Below are positions 34,661 to 46,949 of a DNA stretch of 64,000 nucleotides, in pieces. The notes beneath the pieces are model-generated. The model was not told the origin of the DNA, did not search any database, and saw only the letters and a list, made by a program, of their open reading frames with translations. The DNA is from Ailurus styani (lineage: Eukaryota; Chordata; Mammalia; Carnivora; Ailuridae), in contig LNAC01000744.1 in NCBI GenBank assembly GCA_002007465.1, positions 395,408 to 459,407 of the forward strand, read 5' to 3'. The position numbers were made by a program, and so were the translations under genes. Numbering within the stretch: position 1 is the stretch's first letter; every line of letters begins with the position of its first letter.

Positions 34661-35939
34661 GGCACATCTGCTCTTAACTGTACTGGCTTGGGAGTAACAT
34701 AAAACCTGGATCACCAGTCATCGGTGATCGCTGATCACACAACCCCACCGTGCTACAAGGAGCTGAAAAATGTACTTCCGCTGAGTGCGCAGCTGAGTAT
34801 TTAGCCAAACTCTATGCTATCTGTCATTCAGAATGCCAAGGATCATTTCACCCTCTCTTACCACCAGCCACCGGCTGGTGTTGTGGCAGTTAACTAAACA
34901 AAAACAGTCCCTTCTCTCATAGAATTTGAGCTCTTCAAACCTATTTCAATGACCAAAAGACATAAATAATCAACAATCTTCCATTTTTTATCTATTTTTT
35001 TAACGAGCTAACGTTTTTTTTTTTAATTCTTTATTCACCCATCGTATATAAATGCAATTTTATATGGAGAAAAATCAAGGGGAGAGTTATTTAAGTTACA
35101 AGTATGAAAAATTTAAGTGTTGATCATTCATACATTGCCTTCTTTTGAAAAAAAGAGGCAGAGGAATAAAAATTTCAAAAGAACAGACAGTATGATTAAT
35201 GAAGAAAAGGCAGAATATTAATTCCCCAGTAAGGGAGTTGAGATTTAAAAAGACGTATTGAAAGGGACGACAAAACAGTCCATATTTTAAGTATTCCACC
35301 ATTCAACTTTACTACACTGCAAGTTTCACAAGTGTACGACAAACCTGCCATATTCATCATTCTGTCCCCACCGCATCCAGTAAAATATTGGGCCAAGGAA
35401 TAAGTGGATACTCAAGGTGGAGGAATACTCTAAAATGGCAGCTGACAAAAGTAAAACCTACTCTGAATTCCAACAGAAGCCTTCCATGAACAAGTAATTA
35501 ACTCCAGCTCCCTAAAAGAGGAAACCAGTACGACACATTGTTGTGCCTGTTGCTTGCTAATCACATTTCCCAAGTCATGACAGGCGCCCTTTGAAGTTAA
35601 GTGACATTTTCCAACTGGACTGCCAAATAAACCTTCCATTACCTGTCTGTAAAAAATATATACGTATTGTTATTAAAAGACCAAGGAAAACGAGGTAATT
35701 TTTTCCCATTTAGGCAACTAGGTGCTTTTTCCGAGTAGAAAATTCAGGACAGATACTGCTTGAGAGTACAAACTTACAAGTAGTAAATAAGCCCTAGAGA
35801 TCTAATGCACAAGATAGTGAATGTAGACAACAGTAGTACACACCATAATCATCAAACTTGCTGAGACAGAACTTAATTATTCCAATCAATAAAAAAGGAT
35901 AATTATGTAATGCAATAGAGATTCTAATTATTGCTACAA

Positions 35940-36085
35940 TGGCAATCATATTATAACATGTAAATGTATCAAATTATCAAGTTGTATACTGCAAGTTTAT
36001 ACAATGTTATATTTCAAATATATTTCAATTTAAAAAAATACATTATAAAAAAAAGAAAGAAAGAAAAAAGAAAAAAGAAAGCTGA
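35940..36085 (+). repeat. L1M 3' terminus with A/AAAG-rich tail
   Basis: caagttgtatactgcaagtt and atttcaaatatatttcaatt resemble the last part of old L1 3' ends; the tail then turns into AAAG/AAAAAG units to about 36085. Confidence 0.5.
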
Positions 36086-36314
36086 CTACAAGCAAGGCTG
36101 TTATCCTCTCCATTTATCATCTTTCCTGGTTGTAGTGCCATCATTCACAAACACATTAATAAAGTGGAAACACAGGTAAAAATTCCTTTTTGATCTACTT
36201 TAGCTCAACCAAGTAAATTTTTATTTACTTACTTGCAAGCATTATTAGTGAAAATGGATCAGCTTTAACCCAGAGATAGAAAGTAAAAAAAATTAGTTAA
36301 AAAAACAAGGCCTC

Positions 36315-36520
36315 GGGCACCCGGGTGGCTCAGGGGGTTAAAGCCACTGCCTTCGGCTCAGGTCATGATCTCAGGGTCCTGGGATCGAGGCCCGCATCGG
36401 GCTCTCTGCTCAGCGGGGAGCCTGCTTCCTCCTCTCTCCTCTCTCTCTGCCTGCCTCTCTGCCTACTTGTAATCTCTCTCTGTGTCAAATGAATAAATAA
36501 AATCTTTAAAAAAAAAAAAC
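36315..36520 (+). repeat. Young CAN-SINE with perfect 13-bp target-site duplication
   Basis: Complete element: head with gttaaagc, ggatcgaggcccgcatcggg, ctctgctcagcggggagcct, a CT-rich body, gtcaaatgaataaataaaat and poly-A. It is flanked by exact copies of aaaacaaggcctc at 36302-36314 and 36521-36533. The perfect duplication and near-consensus sequence mark a recent insertion. Confidence 0.96.
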
Positions 36521-37214
36521 AAAACAAGGCCTCTTCCCACTCTACCAGACAAAAGTGCACACAAGTTCCTTCCAGCTGCAGCCTCAGCTCAGGCATCTGC
36601 CAACCACTGGAATGTCAGATGTCCTGCCCTCTGCACCCAGACAGAGGCAGAGACCCAGAGCCAGTTAAAGATAACTGACAGCAGGGTCAGATGTCCAGGG
36701 GCAATATGCATAATGTATCAGTGAGGGGTGATGGGTCACTGCAACAGAGGTAGCACCCTCCCCGCCAAAAGGCTTCCAAAGCAAGAACCTTGCTGTGCCC
36801 CTACAGCTCCCTTCATGCCTGAGCATGGTGCCTCCCTTCTGATTTTGTGAGCTACCCAATATTCTTCCAGCAGTTTGCTTCCTTGGCTTATCTTAGTTTC
36901 TGTTGTTTACAACCAAGAGTCCTAGCTGAACTGCAGTGTGAAAAACCACTGCACTCTGCTGGCAGTGGAAAAAAACAAAGGCTTTTACCACCACCAAAGA
37001 GAATGCCAAAAAGTAAGAGATGGCAAACCTGGAAAGTTGGCTGTTCCCACCCTGGTCCCAGCCATCACTAGCTGAGCAGTGGTGCCCAGGTTACTACAAT
37101 TCTCTTCCTGTAACAAATGAGTCACCCCTAACTGACCACAGAGCCTTGAGACCTGATGGAGCAGGTGGAAGTATATATCCCAGGTCAGGTCAGTCATAGA
37201 AAATCCAGACATGG

Positions 37215-37450
37215 ATGTCTGTGTACACTGCTCTGCAATCTAGCTGACTGGGTTTAAACCTTAGCTCTATCATGTTAGCTGTAAGATCTTGGAGAAAATT
37301 ATCTCATCTCTGTAGGTTTTTGTCTCTTGCCTATAAAAGGGTAACAACCACACAGTGAACTACACACTAACTTAGAAGATTAAATTAACTACCTCATTTA
37401 AAACAGTACAGATCCTGACATAGAGTAAACACTCAATAAGTATTCACCCT
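37215..37450 (+). repeat. MIR SINE
   Basis: Sense MIR: tgactgggtttaaaccttag, atctcatctctgtaggtttt, tgcctataaaagggtaacaa, acatagagtaaacactcaat. Nearly full length. Confidence 0.85.
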
Positions 37451-37479
37451 TGTAATAGGATAAACAAAGTGCATATTCA

Positions 37480-37880
37480 TTCTATACTGCAGCGCTGGGG
37501 TACACTGCAACGGATAACCAGCTATTGTTACACACAACAACATGGGTAGATTTTACAAATTATTTTTAGTGAAAGAAGTCGAAAGCAAAAAAAACCCCAA
37601 AAATCCACTTATACTTAATGAACCTATTCATACAAATTCAAGAAGAGGCAAAACTATAGATATAGAGTCTGAATACTGGTTACCTTTGTTGGGGGGGGTG
37701 ATATTTCCTGAGAAGGAGCACCTTTTGTGGTGCTGAAAGTGGTCTCTACCTCAATGTTGGGGGGGGGGGGTCGTCATGAGAGAGAGGGGGGCTGGGTGGT
37801 GTGTGTGTGTGTAAAACTTCAATGAGATCTGCATTTAAGGTACATGTGTGTGTAATACCTCAATAAAAGATAAAAATGAA
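37480..37880 (+). repeat. L1M 3' end with G-runs
   Basis: Words such as acaacatgggtagattttac and gtctgaatactggttacctt are from old L1 3' ends. It contains two long G runs (around 37689 and 37759) and a GT run near 37800, and ends tacctcaataaaagataaaa. Confidence 0.65.
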
Positions 37881-38214
37881 AAAGCTGTTCTCATAAAAAG
37901 GAGGATTAAGCACATTTTCCCCTATGTGAAAGGTTAACAATAGTGTCTGATTTCCATTGCTGGGAAAACATGCTTTGTTTTGCCAGGGTTTTGGGTTGGG
38001 CATTTGCTGGTTTATAATGGAGAGGAGGAAAGGCGCAACAGAGATTACATCACTGACTACCCAAATGGCCTCAGTTATTTGCATTACTCGCAGGACAGCC
38101 TGGGCAATGAGCATTCCCTGGCCCAAAGCCCAATACCCAGAGGGACTGTGACCGAGGGAGGCTTTTCCCCTCTGACTCCCTGTATTATCCAAATATAATA
38201 CCATTAATAGGCAG

Positions 38215-38440
38215 CAGTTTAAAAATGCAATCTATAACAAAATGCTAGGATGTCTATTCTCTCCAAAATAATCAGGGAAAGGGGAAGATGGGATATAGAT
38301 GAAACAAGATTGGCCATGAGTTGGTAACTGTTAAAGGTGGGAGTTGGGCACATGGAGGTTCATTATACCATTATTCTCTCAGCTCATATAGGCTTAAAAT
38401 TGTATATAATAAAATTATCTGTGAAATCTCAAGTATGAAA
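38215..38440 (+). repeat. L1M 3' end
   Basis: Words ggccatgagttggtaactgt, gggcacatggaggttcatta, taccattattctctc and a final attgtatataataaaatta match the terminal part of old L1 elements. Confidence 0.7.
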
Positions 38441-38648
38441 TTTTTATAAAAACTAAACAAGTATTCACCAGGTTCAAAACAAGGTTGTTTTTAAGTTAAA
38501 AAGAAGGAAGAAGGGAAAGAAGGAAACCCAGTCATTTTTATATAGACAAATAACCTGGTTCTATTTGCCAATCTACCTGAAAACCAATATGTTCTGTAAA
38601 GGAAGAAATAGGTCGATGGACTGGTCAAATAAGAAAGATAGTAGAGTG

Positions 38649-38858
38649 GAGGCGCCTGAATGGCTCAGTTGGAGGAGCATCTGACTCTTGGTTTGGGCTC
38701 AGGTCATGATCTCAGGGTCGTGAGATCAAGCTCCTGTGTGGGGCTCCAAGCTGAGCCTGGAGTCTGTTTGACATGCTCTCCTTCTGCCCCTCCCCCTCTG
38801 CACATGTGCTCTCGTGCTCTCTAAAATAAATAAATAAATCTTAAAAAAAAAAAAAAAG
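38649..38858 (+). repeat. CAN-SINE
   Basis: Head ggcgcctgaatggctcagtt, ggtcatgatctcagggtcgt, a pyrimidine-rich body and an aaataaataaataaatctt-A(n) end. Older than its neighbours by divergence of the head. Confidence 0.93.
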
Positions 38859-38924
38859 GAAATACAATAGACTGAACTGCACCCAAAAATTACAGGATGC
38901 CCAGCTCTAAATTAGATCTGTAAA

Positions 38925-39339
38925 GGTGTGCCTGGGTGGCTCAGTCGGTTAAGCATCTGCCTTTGGCTCAGGTCATGATCCCAGGGTCCTGGGATGGAGC
39001 CCAGCATCAGGCTCCTTGCTCAGCAGGTATAGTCTGCTTCTTCCTCTCCCCCTGCTTGCGCACACTCGCTCGCTCTCTCTCCCTCTCTGTCAAATATATA
39101 AGAAAATAAATCTTGGGGCACCTGGGTGGTTCGGTGGGTTAAAGCCTCTGCCTTCGGCTCAGGTCTTGATCTCAGGGTCCTGGGATCAAGCCCCGCATTG
39201 GGCTCTCTGCTCAGCAGGGAGCCTGCTTCCTCCTCTCTCTCTGCCTGCCTCTCTGCCTGCTTGTGATCTGATCTCTCTGTGTCAAATTAATAAATAAAAT
39301 CTTAAAAAATATAAAATAAAATAAATCTTAAAAAAAAAA
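38925..39339 (+). repeat. CAN-SINE split by a second CAN-SINE
   Basis: Head ggtgtgcctgggtggctcag at 38925, body to 39114, then the nested element, then its A-tail at 39330-39339. The outer target-site duplication is agatctgtaaa at 38914-38924 and agatctgtgaa at 39340-39350 (one mismatch). Confidence 0.94.
39115..39317 (+). repeat. Young CAN-SINE nested in the tail of an older one
   Basis: Head ggggcacctgggtggttcgg, gttaaagcctctgccttcgg, ctctgctcagcagggagcct, CT-rich body, aaattaataaataaaatctt. It is flanked by exact copies of aaaataaatctt at 39103-39114 and 39318-39329. Confidence 0.95.
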
Positions 39340-39644
39340 AGATCTGTGAATACCACGTAATTCTATGGACTTTGGAAAGCTTTGTTCTAATAGAACTCTA
39401 CATCCTTGGCACCTCTCAGAGTTAAACAGCCCTGGCTATTTAAACAACTACAGCACTTGTGAACCTCTGAGAATATGTCAGATCTTCTACAAAAGGGCAT
39501 TCAGAAGGTCTGGAACATCTAGTCTGAAAGGAGTTACATAAGCTATTGGACTGGTCATCCCCGGATCCTCCTGGAAAAATACTTTTCCCATTAGAAATTC
39601 CCATTACACAAAGGAAACATAGGCCGTCTCAAAGTAATTGGATT

Positions 39645-39870
39645 TCTCCCTCATTCAACAAACATTTCTTAAGCGCCTATGTACTAGAGATAAAGAGTCA
39701 GTAAAATCTGGTCCTGAACGTCCTCGGGGAGGAGGGGAGACAACCGATAACTCTAGAGTGCACGGAGCAGAGGGTCACCTAATCCGATGTGGGGAGAGAT
39801 GGGAGAGTCAGTGAGAGAAGACCGCTCAACAGAGCTTTGCAGGATCTACTGCTGAAGCCAATGGGCCAGG
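39645..39870 (-). repeat. L2 LINE 3' fragment
   Basis: Antisense L2 start: cattcaacaaacatttctta, agcgcctatgtactagagat, then ggtcctgaacgtcctcgggg. Confidence 0.7.
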
Positions 39871-40734
39871 GCAGGGAGAGGGACTGACAACAGAGAAAGA
39901 ATGAGAAATCTGTGGCATTATGGGCAGCCTATTAGCCCCGGAATTAACTTACTTTGTGAAGTGGGCCAGACCTCCTGATTGACCCACAGTTCACAATGAG
40001 AAAGGCTGATACCGCCAGCCTGCTGCCTCCTATGTTCCCCTACCTGGAAACCTCAACACTGCGTCTTCTTCGCTTGTTCTCCACCTGGTGTTCCAGAAAT
40101 CCCAAACCTGTCATTGCTGGTTTACACCCATCTCTCCACAGAGATATAAAAGGGCGAGTAAACACCAAAACCAAGAGAAGACATGACCTCATTTGTCTCG
40201 CTCTGGTCTCTTCTTTACTGGTCACCACTGAAGACCCAGAAACCCAGCTCTGAGCCCCTCAGTATTTCTCCCCAATGCGGGGATTTCCTAATCAGCCCTC
40301 ACCATTTGTGAGCAGGGCCTCTCCTCCACATGTTTTTTACTTTTTACTTATTACTCATACCATCAATGAAGAGATTCTTTCCAAAGTGGCCCTTTCACTG
40401 ACTCTAATCCAGCGAAAAGGAATTACCCAAACAAATCAAGAGTCAAAGAGGTCATATATTTACCCTAAATGAAAAGTCACTTTCTAAATTTCATGACCTA
40501 TGTTTCCTTTACTCACACTTTATTTTTATCTTTGCAAACGCAGACTACCATCAAGCAGCCTTCTGAAGTCAAAATATTTGCCATGAATGAGGATTACTAA
40601 ACTTCTTCTCTCCCCAAAACACCTACCTGAAAGATACACGTTGCCACCCAAAATGGTGCCTTATTATAATAGAGGTTCTCCAAGAAGCACTTCCAAAATG
40701 AAAACCTCCCCCCAAACCAAGTGATTATACCAGG

Positions 40735-40965
40735 GTTTCTCAACACTATTGTTGACATTGTGGCTGTCACCTTAATTATCTGTTGTGGGGGGCTGTCCTG
40801 TGTGCTGTAGGATACTTAGCAGCACCTCCGGCCTGTACCCTTCAGTTGTCAGTAGTGACCCATCCCCCAGTTCCTTCCGATCAAAAATGTCTCCAGATGG
40901 TGCCAAATGTCCTCTGGGTGGGGCAAAATTACCCCTCACTGAGAACCACAGGATTAAACCGCCCT
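40735..40965. repeat. Small non-autonomous DNA transposon (MER type)
   Basis: cagggtttctcaacactatt at the left and tcactgagaaccacaggatt at the right are near-complementary ends, with attgtggctgtcaccttaat, gtgggggctgtcctgtg-like and aaaatgtctccagatggtgc inside. These match a common mammalian hAT-like MER repeat; the exact family is not certain. Confidence 0.75.
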
Positions 40966-41139
40966 TTCTATCCTTCTTGAGGATCAGTGCCCTCAAGTTA
41001 CCAGAAGTGACAAGATGGACTGATAAAGACAGCATGGAGAGGCAAAAATTATGTCTCAAAAGCATCTGTTTGCTATACTTGAAATTCTATTTGACAGCTG
41101 GAATTCTCTGTTAAGTGACTGCCCTGTCTAAAATCCCTT

Positions 41140-41700
41140 AGGGTTGTGATTCTCCCGTCTGGCTAGTCCTCAGTGGCCAGTCCTCAGAGTCACGTGGGGA
41201 GCTTTCAAAATAATACAGGGTTCTGGCCCCTCCCTAACAGATTGAACTCATGGGTCTGAAGGTGGGGCCTGAGCAAGGTTTCCCACCCAAACTCCCCAGG
41301 TGATTTCCACTGAGAAGAGCTCCTTTAGGACTCCCCATGGCAACAGTGTGCTCAAACAGGGGTGGAACATCATCGTCAGGGGATTTTACTAACATACTGA
41401 TGTCTGGATGGAAAGTAGGGCCTAGGAGTCCTCATTTTACCAAGTTCTCCAGGTGATTCTAATGTGAATGGTGCCCATTCACACTCTTAGAAACAGTGGC
41501 CTATAGAATAAATGAATTCTAAACACAGCACTTCTCAAATTTTAATATGCAGACTAATCATCTAAGGACACTGTTAAAATGCACATACTAATTCAGCAGC
41601 TCTGAGGAGGGACGTGGAATTCTGCATTTCTAACAAACTCCCAGGTGATAGGAAGGGCTGATCTGGGGACCACTCTGCCTAGCAGGGTTCTAGCAGACTC
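41140..41700. repeat. Three adjacent hAT-type MER elements (MER5-like)
   Basis: Three pieces in a row, about 41140-41310, 41320-41490 and 41520-41700. Each carries the MER5-type vocabulary: cacgtggggagctttcaaaa, tccccaggtgattt, aagttctccaggtgattcta, cacttctcaaattttaatat, ctgcatttctaacaaactcc. Individual edges are approximate. Confidence 0.7.
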
Positions 41701-41926
41701 AAGAGACTTGGATCCCCAAGTCCTGTAGGTACATATATCAAAGAGCTTAGCAATGAAAACGTTCAGATGCTTCGAAGGTTCAGGTGTGGTAGAAAGAATG
41801 ATGGCCAGGAATGCGTGGCCCTTCATATCACCCATCTCCAGCTTCATTTCTTCACAGCACTCCTCCACCAACGTCCCACTCTGGCCATTCCGAACTACTT
41901 ACAATTCTCACAAACATGTGCCGTAT

Positions 41927-42124
41927 GGGGGCGCCTGGGTGGCTCAGTGGGTTAAAGCCTCTGCCTTCGGCTCAGGTCATGATCTCAGGGTCCTGGGATC
42001 GAGGCCCGCATGGGGCTCTCTGCTCAGCAGGGACCCTGCTTCTCCCTCTCTCTGCCTGCCTCTCTGCCTACTTGTGATCTCTCTCTGTCAAATAAAATCT
42101 TAAAAAAACAAAAACAAAAAAAAA
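41927..42124 (+). repeat. Young CAN-SINE
   Basis: Head gggcgcctgggtggctcagt, gttaaagcctctgccttcgg, ggatcgaggcccgcatgggg, CT-rich body and aataaaatctt-A tail. catgtgcc at 41915 and 42127 (10 of 13 over the longer word) is the likely target-site duplication. Confidence 0.95.
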
Positions 42125-42134
42125 TCCATGTGCC

Positions 42135-42415
42135 ACATGTCACTCTTCTGTATCTCGACCAAGTTGTTACCTCTGCCAGAAATCGTCTTCCCATGCCACC
42201 ATCTCAACCAGCAAAACCGTCATTTTCTGCCTAGGCCACTCTTCATCTATCGTGCTTTAGGTTCACCTCAAATTTCAGCTCCCCAGGGAAGACTTGCGTG
42301 TCCTCCATGCTACCCCTCCCTACCATGGATGACCATCATTCCCGCCCCCAGGATCCCAAACAGTACCTTCACTCTAGGACTGCCTTATGACTTGTCTATG
42401 TAATCGGTACGTGGA
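42135..42415 (+). repeat. L2 LINE 3' part
   Basis: tacctctgccagaaatcgtc, cctcaaatttcagctcccca, gggaagacttgcgtgtcctc: the L2 3' vocabulary in sense orientation. Confidence 0.65.
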
Positions 42416-42849
42416 CTCATGATTTAATTCCAAAACATCTAAAACACCATTTTAAAATGTATTCAGTGGAAAAGGTTCTTTTCTCTCCCTGGATTAAAAA
42501 AAACATTGGGTAAGACTCTAATAACAGCAAGATATTGACTATCCTAGGTTGCAAATACTGTCAATTCAGAAATTACAAGTATCCAGACCCATTTAATGAT
42601 CAAAGTTCCCAGTATTATTTGGAGCTAAGATTCCACTCCTCCCAATCTCCGTCTTCTGCCTCCATCCTCCCTACCCCACTCCCATTTTGCCTCCTTTACT
42701 TTGGATCCCATCTGGGTAGCAGCAGGAGATGTGGGAAGAAGGGCAGCAAAGTTGTTAGTTGGCTGGAGGTATCAAGCTGGCTTCATACACCAGCCTTCGA
42801 TGAGAGAGGCTTAAAGCTGACTTTTCCATTCATTGGGCAAAATTTTTCT

Positions 42850-43480
42850 TAGATTTTTATTTATAAATAACTGCAAACTTACAGAAAAGTTGAAAGAGTA
42901 GTAATACATCAACTATTCTCTACACCAAGTCACCTTTGTTAACATTTTGCCCATTTGCTTTATCATTCCTATTCTCTCTATATACACATATAGAATACAG
43001 AATATTTCAGAGGTATGCTATACATGAATGACATATGAAAGAATTTCCTGAACCATCTGAGAGTAAGCTGCATTACATTATGCCCTTGGCACTTCTTCCA
43101 GTGTCCATTTCCTAAGAATAAGGGTATCCTCTAACATGACCTCAGCACATTATCAGTTTCAGTACATTTAACACTGATCTTGTAAACCTGCAGTCCACAT
43201 CTCTACTTTGTCATTTGATCTGACAATGTCCTTCCTAGCACTTTCCCCACTCCAGTTCAAGATCCAGTGAGGACCAGGGACTACATTTACTTGTAACGTT
43301 ACTACAGTTGATCCTCATGTTATGACCGTGACATTTAACAGCACAATCCCTTATTTTTTTAAACCGAGCAGTTCTCATTTGGGGTCTGAGGTTTCCTCAC
43401 AGTTCAATTCCAGCTGGAATATTACATAAAGGATACCATACCCTTCTCAGGGCATCACATCTGTAAGGACATGCTGTCCC
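42850..43480 (-). repeat. Ancient interspersed repeat (probably L1M), antisense
   Basis: actgcaaacttacagaaaag, ttgttaacattttgcccatt, tgctttatcattcctattct, catctgagagtaagctgcat, then tgtccttcctagcacttt: a well-known ancient mammalian repeat that I place with L1M antisense, without certainty of family. Confidence 0.55.
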
Positions 43481-44024
43481 CTTGCTCTGGTTGGCACTTT
43501 AACAGGCATCCGGGAGATCAGCATGTCACTGCTAGAGATCTCTCCTCTGCATTCCCTCTTCAGGGGGAAACTGATCTACTCTGGCAGTCACAGGCCCTCC
43601 TTGGTCACTGAAGATCCAGCACTGTGCCCCCAGGTTCTTCTCTGCAGAGGCCTCCTTTCCAGCTAAGATGATCTCCATACTGACTCTCTCACACATGCCC
43701 CATCTACACCCAATGGAAAAATCATGAATTCTTTGCTTGGGCACACTGACACCAGTGTCACAGAAATACTTTTTACTTATTATTAACATACCTAGACAGC
43801 CCCTTTCATCGTCTAGATATTCCCTAGTTGGAACGAGACACCCCCATCTCTTCCCAAGCAGAGGAGACACATACTCAGCTTTCCAAATTATCCAGCTGTA
43901 ACTTTACAGATAATGCCTTTATAAATGCTCAGAATCCATACTCATGAATGCATTACCCTTTGTGCCTTGGTGCCTCAGCAGAGACTTCTAACTTCCACCC
44001 TGTCTACCTGATCTCCTCCTACCT

Positions 44025-44145
44025 CCCACCCCCAGAATTCTGCAAAGGCCTGCAAATACAGGCTCTGGGTCTTTTTCATCACTGTGTTCCACAGGGCCTA
44101 GCCAATAAGTACATAAGACTTCAATAACCTTTGTTAAACAAATTA
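44025..44145 (+). repeat. L2 LINE 3' end fragment
   Basis: atcactgtgttccacagggc, ctagccaataagtacataag, acttcaataacctttgttaa: L2 terminal words. Confidence 0.65.
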
Positions 44146-44219
44146 TAATGCTTCCCCCACCTAGAATATATCTACAAATACAATCAAGAACTGTCATCTA
44201 AAAAGAGGTCTTGCCTTAT

Positions 44220-45600
44220 TTCCTTCCCTTTACCTCTTTTTTCGCTTGTTGTTTTAGTCAAAAGCTGGTATTTTATTTTACATGTGTTTCACTTTCATGT
44301 TTTGTTAGCAGTAAGCTTCAAATTTTTCTATATGTACTAATTTTTTAATTGAGATTTCATTCATATCCAACAAAATTCACACTTTTAAACTATACGATTC
44401 AGTAGGTTTTTTGGAAATTCAGAGTTGGTTTAACTATTACTACTATCTAATTCCAGAACACTTGCATCACCCCTAAAAGAAACCCCAGACCTATTAGCAG
44501 TCACTCCCCATTCTCCAGACCCTCAGCAACTAGCAACTCCTACCCTACTTTCTGCTTTTATGGATTCTGGACATTTTACATAAATGGAATCACAGAATAC
44601 ATGGTCTGTTGTGATTGGCTTCTCTCATTTAGCATAGTGTTTGTAAGGTTCATCCATTTTATGGCATTCCTTTTTATGGTTGAATAATACCCCATTGTAT
44701 GGAGAGACTACATTTCATTTCTCCATTTATCAGTTGATGACATTTGAGTTGTTTCCATTCTTTAGCTATTTATGAATAACGCTGCTATGAACATTTGTGT
44801 ACAAGTTTCTACACAGATATGTTTTCAATTCTCTTGTGTATATACTAAAAGTGGAATCGCTGGTCATGTCCTACTATGTTCAACCTTCTGAGAAACTGCC
44901 AAACTGTTTTTACAAAGTGGTTACATAATGTCATGATCCCAGCAGAATGAGAGTTCCAATTCCTCCAATCCGCTCCAACACTTATTATTGTCCACCTTTG
45001 ATTCTAGTCGTCCTAGTGGTTCTGCCTTCGTATTTCCCTAATGACTGATGACTGATGATATAGAACATCTTTTCACGTGCTTATTAGGCAACTATACACT
45101 TCCTCTGGAGAAAGGTCTATTTAAAGCCTTTGCCCATTTTTAAATGGGAATATTTATTTTTTACTTATAAGTTGTAAGGGTTCTTTATATACCCTAGATA
45201 TTATTCCCTTACTAGAAAAAATGATTTGCAAATATTTTTTCCCTTTCTATGAGTTGTCTCTTCACCTTCTTGTATGATCTTTTGAACCACATAAGTTTTC
45301 ATGTTCCATTAGGTCCAGTATTTTTCTTTTATTGCATATGCTTTTGGTGTCATATCAAGAAACTATGGCCTGATTCAAGGTCATGAGAATTATACCTATG
45401 TTTTCTTCTAGGATATATATGGTTTTAGTTCTTATATTTAGATCTTTGACCCATCACATTCACGTTTGTTTATCATGTGAAGTAGGGGTCCGACATGTGA
45501 AAATCCACTTGTCCCCACATCACCTGTTGAAATTACTATTTCCCCCACCTAATTGTCTTGGATACATATTGCAAATCAATTGAGCATTAAATTATGGGTT
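44220..45600 (-). repeat. L1M, end of ORF2 and 3' end
   Basis: Reads on the plus strand as antisense L1: ccattgtatggagagactac, acgctgctatgaacatttgt, agtggaatcgctggtcatgt, gaacatcttttcacgtgctt, cctttgcccatttttaaatg, cacctaattgtcttggatac. One of only a few LINEs in sense with ITPR1. Frames are broken. Confidence 0.85.
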
Positions 45601-45729
45601 TCCTTCCCTTTTACTTCTACGAGGTAATTAATGTCCACCAAAGCTTTCCACACTCAACTCTTATCAACAGAAGAAGAAAAAAAAAAACTTTATTTTTTTT
45701 CTCTACATTCCTTTAATTACAAGAAATAA

Positions 45730-45960
45730 TTTTCTTTTGTTTGGGGTTTTTCTTTAATTTTTTTTATTACTTGCCCCATGGGTACAGGTCTGTGAATCAT
45801 CAGGCTTAAACCTTTCACAGCACTCACTATAGCACAAACTCTCCCCAGTGTCCATAACTCATCCACCCTATCCCTACCCTCCTACCCCCCAGTAACCCTC
45901 AGTTTGTTTTGTGAGATTAAGAGTCTCTTATGGTTTGTCTCCTTCTCAATCCCATCTTAA
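45730..45960 (-). repeat. Carnivore L1 3' end (A-tail to the left)
   Basis: ttacttgccccatgggtaca, ggtctgtgaatcatcaggct, cactatagcacaaactctcc, cagtttgttttgtgagatta, agagtctcttatggtttgtc: antisense reading of a carnivore L1 3' end; it is in the same direction as ITPR1. Confidence 0.8.
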
Positions 45961-46762
45961 AAAACAACTTTATTTCAAAAATTGTTCTAGGATTTCACAA
46001 GAAAGCCTACAAATATAATTAAGGGCCGTTGAAATGTAAAATTAGCATAATTTCTCTAAAAGTTAAACATGGCATAAAGGAACAAAAAAAAATACCATCT
46101 ATAACACACTCTAGTATGTAAGAATGTGACACTTGGGTCTTCAAAACCCATCTTTTCAAATATAGTAGGGGAAAAGAAGGTCTTCCAAATGGGGTCTTGT
46201 TGATATAAAAGAGAGTGTGAGATGCTATTCCCTGGTGAATTTTCTTTACTATCAATGATTTTTTTAAGCTATGGATGTGACACCATATTTGACCAAGTTA
46301 GCTTCGACCAAGTTCTCTTCCAGGAATAAATGCAACTTATAACAGCGAATGGATTTCTGTGAAAACCACAAAATTATGATGTGGTTTCATGAGTTGTACT
46401 ACCCAACCAAGAAATTCAGTGGAGTTCATATTTTTATTTTGCCACTCCTGTGTTATGAAGGCTATGGATGTTCTGTGGAACTGACATTTGGGAAGCGAGT
46501 AAGTCTTAGAGGGAAAGCCATAGAAATTAGCTTGTATGACACAATCTTGACCTTATTCCAAGGAATATATCTACCACCATTAACTTTAAATTCCCAGAAT
46601 ACCACCCTTCACACTATAATCTCCACATTATAATTTCTAAACAGCCCACAGACTATCATTTTACAAAGAAGACACATAAACATTCACATATATTTGACAA
46701 ATGCCAGGAAATCATTCTCAATTTAGAAGCTAAAAATTAAAGCTTTTTAGACTCTTCATAAA

Positions 46763-46805
46763 ACACACACACACACACACACGCACATGCACACGCGCGT
46801 GCACG
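46763..46805. repeat. 43-nt alternating purine-pyrimidine tract
   Basis: (AC)n followed by gcacatgcacacgcgcgtgc: unbroken alternation with a CGCGCG core. Confidence 0.85.
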
Positions 46806-46949
46806 ACAGGAAGGCATGCAAAGATGGCATTCTTTCTGAGCTCTTCAAACAGCCCATGAGCACACTCCCCGGTAAAGCCATCTACAACAAGACCCATGGT
46901 TGGCATTTCCTTAGAGTCACAAAATCATTTAAGACCTTGAAATCCTCAA

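Noticed and set aside
34709..34729. Inverted repeat gatcacc...ggtgatc
   Set aside because: Only seven base pairs with a seven-base loop; expected often by chance in 64 kb.
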